Origin: JAKANT01 sp035502095
GTDB taxonomy: Bacteria; Pseudomonadota; Gammaproteobacteria; Burkholderiales; Burkholderiaceae_F
Direction: 5' to 3'
Length of the DNA: 64,000 bases
NCBI GenBank assembly: GCA_035502095.1
Contig: DATJUX010000022.1
Coordinates: forward strand, 183,369-247,368
Positions 58,870 to 64,000 of this stretch are shown here, in pieces. Each line of letters begins with the position of its first letter. Positions within the stretch are counted from its first letter, which is position 1. A program made the position numbers and the translations under genes. The notes beneath the pieces are model-generated. The model ran no database searches. It saw only the letters and a program-made list of their open reading frames with translations, and was not told the DNA's origin.

Positions 58870-60354
58870 ATGCAGACCCAGCCTTCGATCAAATCCAAGA
58901 TCGCCCGCGGCGCGACATGGATGCTCCTGTTCCGCCTGACGGATCGGGGCCTCGCGTTCGTGAGCACGATCATCCTGGCGCGAGTGCTGGTTCCGGCCGA
59001 CTTCGGACTGGTCGCCATGGCCATGTCGGTCATCGCCCTGATCGAACTGACCGGCGCATTCAGCCTGGAAGTCGGACTGATCCAGCGCCCGCACCCGACG
59101 CGGGCGCAGTACGACACGACGTGGACGCTGCGGCTCCTGTTCGGCGTGTTCGGCGCCGTTGCGACCGCGGCGGCCGCGCTTCCCGCCGCGAAGTTCTACA
59201 ACGACGACCGGCTCTCGCTGGTCCTGTTCGCGCTGGCGGGAAACTGGCTGGTGAGCAGCGTCGACAACATCGGCGTCGTCGATTTCAGGCGCGAGCTCAA
59301 TTTCCGGCGCGAATATTTCTACCTCGTCTCCAAGCGCCTGATCGGGTTGCCGGTCACGCTGGTGCTGGCGATCACGTACCGGACCTACTGGGCATTGATA
59401 GCGGGCACGGTGGCCGGCACCGCGGGCATGGTTCTATGCAGTTATGCGATGCACCCGTACCGGCCGCGCCTCAGCCTGGCGGCGTGGCGCGAACTGCTGT
59501 CGTTTTCCATCTGGCTCTTTCTGAACAACCTGTTGTCGTTTCTCTACTGGCGTCTCTCGCACTTCATCATCGGGCGCTCGCAGGGCGCGAACGCGCTCGG
59601 GATCTACACGGTGGCGACCGACTTCGCAGCGCTTGCTTCGACGGAGATCACGGCCCCGGTCAACCGTGCGATTCTCCCCGGCCTCGCTCGCATGGCCGAT
59701 TCGGCGGACGGGTTGAAGCACGGCATGTTGCAGATCACTTCCGCCGTGCTCCTTGTCACGCTGCCGGCAGCGTTCGGCATGGCCGCGATCGCCGAGCCGA
59801 TGGTCCTCACATTGCTTGGCAACCAATGGCCGGGCGTCGTGGGCGTCCTGCAGATCCTCGCGTTCGCCGGCGCGCTGCAATCTCTGACCGCCAACAACCA
59901 CTCGGCATACCTCGCGGCAGCGAAGACGCACGTCCCGGTCTACATCAATGCCGCCTTCGTGTTGACGCTGATCCCGTTGTTGTACCTGCTGCGGGCGTAC
60001 GGTGTCGTCGGCGTCGCGTGGGCGCAGTTCGGCGCGATGGTGGTCTCGGTCACGGTGAGCGTCGGCCTGATGCATCGATATCTCGGAACGTCCCTGCGGG
60101 ATCTCGCCGGCGCCGTCTGGCGACCGCTCAGCGCCGCCGCGCTGATGGCGCTTGCGGTTTACTGGCTCGATCAGAACCAGTTCGGCTTCACGAGCGCGCT
60201 GCCACCCTACGCACGCCTGGTTCTCGGGGTGATCGCCGGGGTCGTGCTCTACATCCCCCTTGCCGGCGGGCTCTGGGTCCTTTCCGGACGGGGCGAGGGG
60301 CTCGAGCGCGTCGTCTACGAGAGAGCGCGCGCGGTGCTGCAGCGCGCGGGATAG
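58870..60354 (+). CDS. Lipopolysaccharide/oligosaccharide flippase (PST family), copy 1
   Basis: The 494-residue protein has about 14 membrane helices and the family start SIKSKIARGATWMLLFRLTDRGLAFVSTIILARVL, followed by DFGLVAMAMSVIALIEL and FRRELNFRREYFYLVSKRLIG. It would flip lipid-linked glycan repeat units to the periplasm (Wzx-type) or serve a related function. The start is uncertain (ATG 58843 or 58870). It is paralogous to the flippase at 61869-63377; both share the WMLLF and ILARxLxPxDFGxVAMA pattern. Confidence 0.92.
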   Translation: MQTQPSIKSKIARGATWMLLFRLTDRGLAFVSTIILARVLVPADFGLVAMAMSVIALIELTGAFSLEVGLIQRPHPTRAQYDTTWTLRLLFGVFGAVATAAAALPAAKFYNDDRLSLVLFALAGNWLVSSVDNIGVVDFRRELNFRREYFYLVSKRLIGLPVTLVLAITYRTYWALIAGTVAGTAGMVLCSYAMHPYRPRLSLAAWRELLSFSIWLFLNNLLSFLYWRLSHFIIGRSQGANALGIYTVATDFAALASTEITAPVNRAILPGLARMADSADGLKHGMLQITSAVLLVTLPAAFGMAAIAEPMVLTLLGNQWPGVVGVLQILAFAGALQSLTANNHSAYLAAAKTHVPVYINAAFVLTLIPLLYLLRAYGVVGVAWAQFGAMVVSVTVSVGLMHRYLGTSLRDLAGAVWRPLSAAALMALAVYWLDQNQFGFTSALPPYARLVLGVIAGVVLYIPLAGGLWVLSGRGEGLERVVYERARAVLQRAG

Positions 60355-60364
60355 GCGCGCGCGC

Positions 60365-61531
60365 TTAGGGTTCGCAGGCCAACTGCTCGTAGTGCCGCAT
60401 GCAGGAGAGAAGCGTGAAGCGCTGATGCACGCGTTCCTTCTGCGCCGTCGCACGCTCGGTCGCGCTGCCGGGATCCTCGAGGACCGAGGCGATCGCGGCC
60501 GCGCATTTGGCGGCATTGCCGAGAGGGAACAGCAGCCCGGTGCGCTCGCCGTGAATGAGTTCGTCGTGACCGGGAATGTCGGACGCCACGATGGGCGTGC
60601 CGGATGCGGCCGCCTCGAGCACCGCGAGCGGGAAGGACTCGGCGAGCGAAGGCTGGACGCACACGGCGGCCTTCGAAAGCAGCGTGGCGACGTCCTTCTG
60701 GTCGAGATCGAGATAGATCCGGACCCGCGACGTCAGCGAGCGACTCGCGATCGCGGCCTCCACCGCGCTGCGTTCTTCACCGTCCGCCCCGGCGATGCAC
60801 AGGTGCAATTCGGGGTAACGCGGCGCGAGCATCGAGAACGCTTCGATCAGCAGCATGTGGTTCTTGCGCGGAATGAACGAGCCCACGTTGACGATGAACC
60901 ACCTCGGCACGAGCAGCTGCGGCGAGGTCCCATGATCGGTCTCACCGCCGAAGACCGACTCGTCGACGCCGTTGAAGATCACCGCCACACGTTGCGGGGG
61001 GATGCCGAAGTCGGAGGTCATGCGCCTCGCCAGACTGTTGGAACAGGCGACCAGCCTGTCCGCGGACGAAAGCATGAGCCGCTGCACGAGTCGCTCGATG
61101 GCTCCGCGCGGCGGCGCCACATCCGTGCCGTGATAGGACAGCAGCAGCTTCCCGCGATAGAGGCCGAGGCGCTTCAAGAGCGTCACGCCAAGCGGAGCGA
61201 AGCCCGGGTAGTGGAAGTTGATGACCTGGACGTTGTGCGTGCGAAGCATGCGTGCGGTCCGCCAGAGGGAAAGCGGGGCCTTGATGCACGCCTTCAGCAG
61301 TCCCACTCCGGAGGGCGACGCGAGCAGCGAAAACTCGAAGCCGAACCAGTTGTCCGTGCCGGAGGTGCGAGCCGGGCCAAGCTGGTTGACGGCAATCCGC
61401 GGCGCGAAGGAACCATGCACCGCCATCACGCGCGCCAGATTGTTGACGACGTTGCTCACGCCGCCGACGTGGTAGGGCTCCCACGGCAGCACGAACAGGT
61501 AGGTTGCCTGCAACGATGTCGGTCTGTTCAT
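60365..61531 (-). CDS. GT4 family glycosyltransferase
   Basis: The 388-residue GT-B enzyme has the N-terminal acceptor domain start VLPWEPYHVGGVSNVVNNLARVM with the Gly-Gly loop, the linker VAVIFNGVDESVFG, and a C-terminal donor domain with NVGSFIPRKNHMLLIEAF and PSLAESFPLAVLEAAASG (the E-x7-E motif) then GTPIVASDIPGHDELI. It is a retaining cytoplasmic transferase that adds a sugar from a nucleotide donor to a lipid-linked glycan. It is convergent with flippase copy 1 (10 bp apart). ATG 61531 is preferred to TTG 61534. Confidence 0.93.
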   Translation of the reverse strand: MNRPTSLQATYLFVLPWEPYHVGGVSNVVNNLARVMAVHGSFAPRIAVNQLGPARTSGTDNWFGFEFSLLASPSGVGLLKACIKAPLSLWRTARMLRTHNVQVINFHYPGFAPLGVTLLKRLGLYRGKLLLSYHGTDVAPPRGAIERLVQRLMLSSADRLVACSNSLARRMTSDFGIPPQRVAVIFNGVDESVFGGETDHGTSPQLLVPRWFIVNVGSFIPRKNHMLLIEAFSMLAPRYPELHLCIAGADGEERSAVEAAIASRSLTSRVRIYLDLDQKDVATLLSKAAVCVQPSLAESFPLAVLEAAASGTPIVASDIPGHDELIHGERTGLLFPLGNAAKCAAAIASVLEDPGSATERATAQKERVHQRFTLLSCMRHYEQLACEP

Positions 61532-61868
61532 CAAGAAGGTGGCGACCGCTTCTAGATCTCGGGGTTCGCGGAGGTTGCCCGATTCCTCCTCAACCGTCGC
61601 TTAAGGGAGGCTGTCTGGGGGCTGGCAGATCGGACCCGTGGCACTTGCGTCACAATGAAACAGAAACATGCCGCGCGTATTGCGACCCGACGTGCGCGAG
61701 TCGACCTGCGGATGGCCACTCGTTCGAGCGCAATACAGGGCGATTTCATCAGCATCATTTCATCGGTGTTCTACCTCGAAGATGCCGCTGCCGGACCTCG
61801 GTCCGATCGTCCGCGCGCCGATCCCCGGTCACGCACAGTTCGTCGAACAAGTTGCCAGAATGGGCGGG
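61532..61868. other. Non-coding stretch between the GT4 and second flippase genes
   Basis: These 337 bp separate two minus-strand genes. Frames on both strands lack family features or ribosome binding sites. Base composition is somewhat lower in GC than the flanks in parts (around 61640-61760). No hairpin with a U-run, riboswitch or repeat was recognised; it probably holds the promoter of the GT4 gene. Confidence 0.45.
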
Positions 61869-63377
61869 TCACTCGCGCTGTCGCGAAAGATTCGACTGCG
61901 TCAATCTGGCAACCAGAGTGCGGATCTGCGAGAGCAGGATCCGCTCGCCGCCCTCCGGCCGCCCGGCGGCGAGCCAGAGCCCGATGAGCGTCACCGCGTA
62001 GACGGCGATACCGAGGAGAACGCTCGCCGCAAGATACGCGACGGCGCGCGAGGTTGGCGTGCCGGCTTCGTACGCCGGCAGGAACGAGAAGACCGCAGCG
62101 GCCATCACACCTGCGGCGCACGCCGGGCGCCATGAGTGAGAAATGATCCGGCGCGTCCTGATGCCCACGTAACGCCGCAAAAAGTACACAAAAACCGGCG
62201 TTGCAAGCAGGACTGCCGCCAGGACCGAAATCGCGGCCCCGTTGGCCCCGCGCGACGGCACGAATGCGGACAGGGCGATGATGAGCACAAGCGCATACAG
62301 CGCGTTGGTCGTGAAAACGCTCTTCGGATGGCCGGTCGCGATCAGTGCGGTCGCGCTCGAACTCTGCATCGTCTGGAAGATCCCGGCCATCGCAAGCATT
62401 TGGACTAACGGGACCGCGTCCAGCCACCTCTCCCCCAGGACGACGGGTACGAGAAAATTGGCGGTGGCGAGGATTCCCACCGCCGCCGGAATTGCCGCTA
62501 GCGCGAGCAGGCTGAACGCGCGGTAGTACGTCTCCTGCACGGCCTCCGGGTTGTCTGCGATGCGGGAGAAGCCGGGCATCAACGCGCGATTGATGGGAGC
62601 GCTCAACTCGGTGGTCGGCAGGTTGGAAATCTCGTAGGCGATGTTGTAGGCGCCCAGGGCGGCGGGCCCCGCGAGCCGTCCGATGAAGAAGTCCGAGGAC
62701 CGTTCGCGGGTGAAGTTGACGAGGCTGCCGACCAGCAGCCAGCGCGAGAAGTCGAGCAAGCCGCGGGCCTTGCTGAGCGAGAACCGCGGTCGGAATGGAT
62801 GCGCGAGGAAGCTGATCGACGTGCCGAGGCACGCGCTGGTTAACGTACCGGCGACGAGCGCCCAGTAACTCCGCAGGACATAGGCAAGAGGAACGGTGAC
62901 GAGAATTCCGACGAGCTTTCTGCTGAGCTGGAACGCGAACTCCTTGCGAAACGTCATTTCCTTACGAAAGGCCACGACACCGATGTTTTCGAGCCCGGTG
63001 ATCAGCGGACCGAAAGCGAGCGCGCAGACCACCCAGAAAAGCTCCGGTCGGTTGTAGAACGTCGATATCGGGCTCGCAACGGCGAGCATCAGCAAGGTTA
63101 TGGCCAAGCCCAATGCTGCATTGAGAGTCCAGGCGGTGTTGTAATGATCTTCCGAGGCCGACTGATCCCGAATGAGCGCGACGTCGAAGCCAAAACCGGC
63201 AAATACCTGGGCCATCGCGATGAAAGACAGTGCCATGGCGACGACGCCGAAGTCGGTAGGCGCGAGCAGGCGCGCGAGGATCAGCGTGCTCAGGAGCCCG
63301 AGAGAGCGTTCTGCCAGCTTGAAAAGCAGCATCCACCCGACGCCGCGGGCGATGCTGCGGTTGTGGTCCGAGTGCAC
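61869..63377 (-). CDS. Lipopolysaccharide/oligosaccharide flippase (PST family), copy 2
   Basis: The 502-residue protein (GTG start at 63377) has about 14 membrane helices. SIARGVGWMLLFKLAERSLGLLSTLILARLL, DFGVVAMALSFIAMAQ, FRKEMTFRKEFAFQLSRKL and ELSAPINRALMPGFSRIAD correspond segment by segment to copy 1 but with many substitutions, so the duplication is old. It lies upstream of the GT4 gene on the same strand. A Wzx-type role in moving lipid-linked glycans is the best guess. Confidence 0.92.
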   Translation of the reverse strand: MHSDHNRSIARGVGWMLLFKLAERSLGLLSTLILARLLAPTDFGVVAMALSFIAMAQVFAGFGFDVALIRDQSASEDHYNTAWTLNAALGLAITLLMLAVASPISTFYNRPELFWVVCALAFGPLITGLENIGVVAFRKEMTFRKEFAFQLSRKLVGILVTVPLAYVLRSYWALVAGTLTSACLGTSISFLAHPFRPRFSLSKARGLLDFSRWLLVGSLVNFTRERSSDFFIGRLAGPAALGAYNIAYEISNLPTTELSAPINRALMPGFSRIADNPEAVQETYYRAFSLLALAAIPAAVGILATANFLVPVVLGERWLDAVPLVQMLAMAGIFQTMQSSSATALIATGHPKSVFTTNALYALVLIIALSAFVPSRGANGAAISVLAAVLLATPVFVYFLRRYVGIRTRRIISHSWRPACAAGVMAAAVFSFLPAYEAGTPTSRAVAYLAASVLLGIAVYAVTLIGLWLAAGRPEGGERILLSQIRTLVARLTQSNLSRQRE

Positions 63378-63515
63378 TGGGATGGGAGGTCGCGAAGCAG
63401 GGTCGCGCAGCTCTGCGAACCGCGCATGCGCGAGCGGGGCACTCTAGCAGCACTCAGCCATTGGAAAATGTGCGTTTGCGGTTGAGAAGTGCGGGAATTG
63501 GCAGGAGAGGATGAG

Positions 63516-64000
63516 GTGAAGTCGGTAGTTGCCCGCTGGTCGCCCGTGACGCGCCGTCGGTTTCTTGGCGTCGCGGGCGCATCGCTAGGCGCGTTCGCGC
63601 TTGCGGCGTGCGGTGGCAGCGTCGAGGCGCCAATCGAGCCTGTCGGTGCGGCGCCCAACCCCGCTCCCCTACTCGATCCGGCGTCGCCGCCTGCGCCGTC
63701 TCCGACGCCCGCCCCATCGCCAGCCCCACCCGCGCCGACGCCACAGCCGCCCGCGCCACGGCCACCGGCACCGCCGCCACCGGCACCGCCGCCACCGGCA
63801 CCGACACCGCCGCCACCGGCACCGCCGCCACCGGCACCGACACCGCCGCCGCCGCCGGCACCGCCGCCACCGGCACCGACACCGCCGCCACCGGCACCGA
63901 CACCGCCGCCACCGGCACCGACACCGCCGCCGCCGGCACCGCCGCCACCGGCACCGACACCGCCGCCCCCGGCACCGACACCGCCGCCACCGCCACCGAC
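63516..64000 (+). CDS. Tat-exported lipoprotein with proline-rich spacer (3' end outside window)
   Basis: The gene starts at GTG 63516 with AGGAGAGG five bases upstream. The signal peptide carries the twin-arginine motif TRRRFLG (12-18), a hydrophobic stretch, and the lipobox LAAC with Cys at residue 32. After AACGGSVEAPIEPVG comes a region made almost only of Pro, Ala and Thr, with the repeats PTPPPPA and PPPPA, which continues to the window end (161 codons visible). The functional domain must lie beyond. Such a spacer could bridge the cell wall or periplasm. It is divergent from flippase copy 2 and sits at the edge of the glycan region. Confidence 0.8.
   Translation, partial: MKSVVARWSPVTRRRFLGVAGASLGAFALAACGGSVEAPIEPVGAAPNPAPLLDPASPPAPSPTPAPSPAPPAPTPQPPAPRPPAPPPPAPPPPAPTPPPPAPPPPAPTPPPPPAPPPPAPTPPPPAPTPPPPAPTPPPPAPPPPAPTPPPPAPTPPPPPP
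63762..64000 (+). repeat. Tandem 21-bp and 15-bp repeats encoding a Pro-Ala-Thr spacer
   Basis: The DNA alternates a 21-bp unit (CCGACACCGCCGCCACCGGC + A) and a 15-bp unit (CCGCCGCCACCGGCA), all in frame with the lipoprotein gene. Near-identical units suggest recent slippage or recombination, so length may vary between strains. Confidence 0.85.

Noticed and set aside
61639..61655. TGGCAC sequence resembling half of a sigma-54 promoter
   Set aside because: The GC of the -12 element is missing at the required distance from GG.
63762..64000. Regular repeats that might suggest a CRISPR array
   Set aside because: The units are adjacent without unique spacers and keep one reading frame, so they are a protein-coding tandem repeat.

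Overview
The window is high-GC DNA with tightly packed genes and the gene order of a betaproteobacterium, probably Burkholderiales-like; the exact genus cannot be read from the sequence. Pointers are a Bug-family (TctC) solute receptor, a trimeric-type porin ending in Phe, ubiquinone hydroxylase Coq7, the block argC / DUF6776 / bactofilin / erpA / anmK / tyrS, a RibBA whose second domain is degenerate, a pilGHIJ-chpA twitching cluster next to a rubredoxin, and a PEP-CTERM protein. No tRNA, rRNA, CRISPR array, phage or insertion sequence was recognised.

Layout. 1-7.9 kb: end of an unidentified gene, an endonuclease/exonuclease/phosphatase-fold enzyme, two small hypotheticals, Bug receptor, glycerol kinase, porin, coq7, OsmC-like peroxidase. 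7.9-17.3 kb: rplM-rpsI, argC, a coiled-coil membrane protein, bactofilin, erpA, anmK, tyrS, a fatty acid desaturase, dtd, a PEBP protein and a histidine phosphatase. 17.3-23.8 kb: dienelactone hydrolase, two small membrane proteins, glyA-nrdR, two small heat shock proteins with sigma-32-like promoters, ribD-ribE. 23.8-28.4 kb: PEP-CTERM protein behind a sigma-54 promoter, sterol desaturase-like enzyme, and a DUF3300/DUF2950/lipoprotein envelope operon. 28.6-37.0 kb: ribB(X)-ribH-nusB-thiL-pgpA-pncC, a degenerate receiver-like protein, a CNNM/CorC transporter, pyrF, an EamA permease. 37.0-47.2 kb: pilG-pilH-pilI-pilJ-chpA with an upstream rubredoxin. 47.4-53.8 kb: thiE-hemL-dsbD and a membrane-bound cytochrome c/PQQ dehydrogenase. 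53.9-64.0 kb: a surface-glycan region with an SGNH protein, an FkbH-like HAD enzyme, a stand-alone acyl carrier protein, an MBOAT acyltransferase, two paralogous flippases, a GT4 glycosyltransferase, and the start of a Tat lipoprotein with a long proline-rich spacer.

How the parts work together. Riboflavin synthesis is split between ribDE and ribB(X)-ribH; because the GTP cyclohydrolase II domain here lacks its zinc and catalytic residues, a separate ribA must exist elsewhere. The pil-chp genes form one chemosensory pathway controlling type IV pili, but no methyltransferase or methylesterase gene lies with them. In the glycan region, FkbH, the acyl carrier protein, MBOAT and SGNH proteins look like one pathway that loads a C3 (glyceryl-type) group on a carrier and moves it across the inner membrane onto a surface polymer; this is the least understood and most interesting part of the window.
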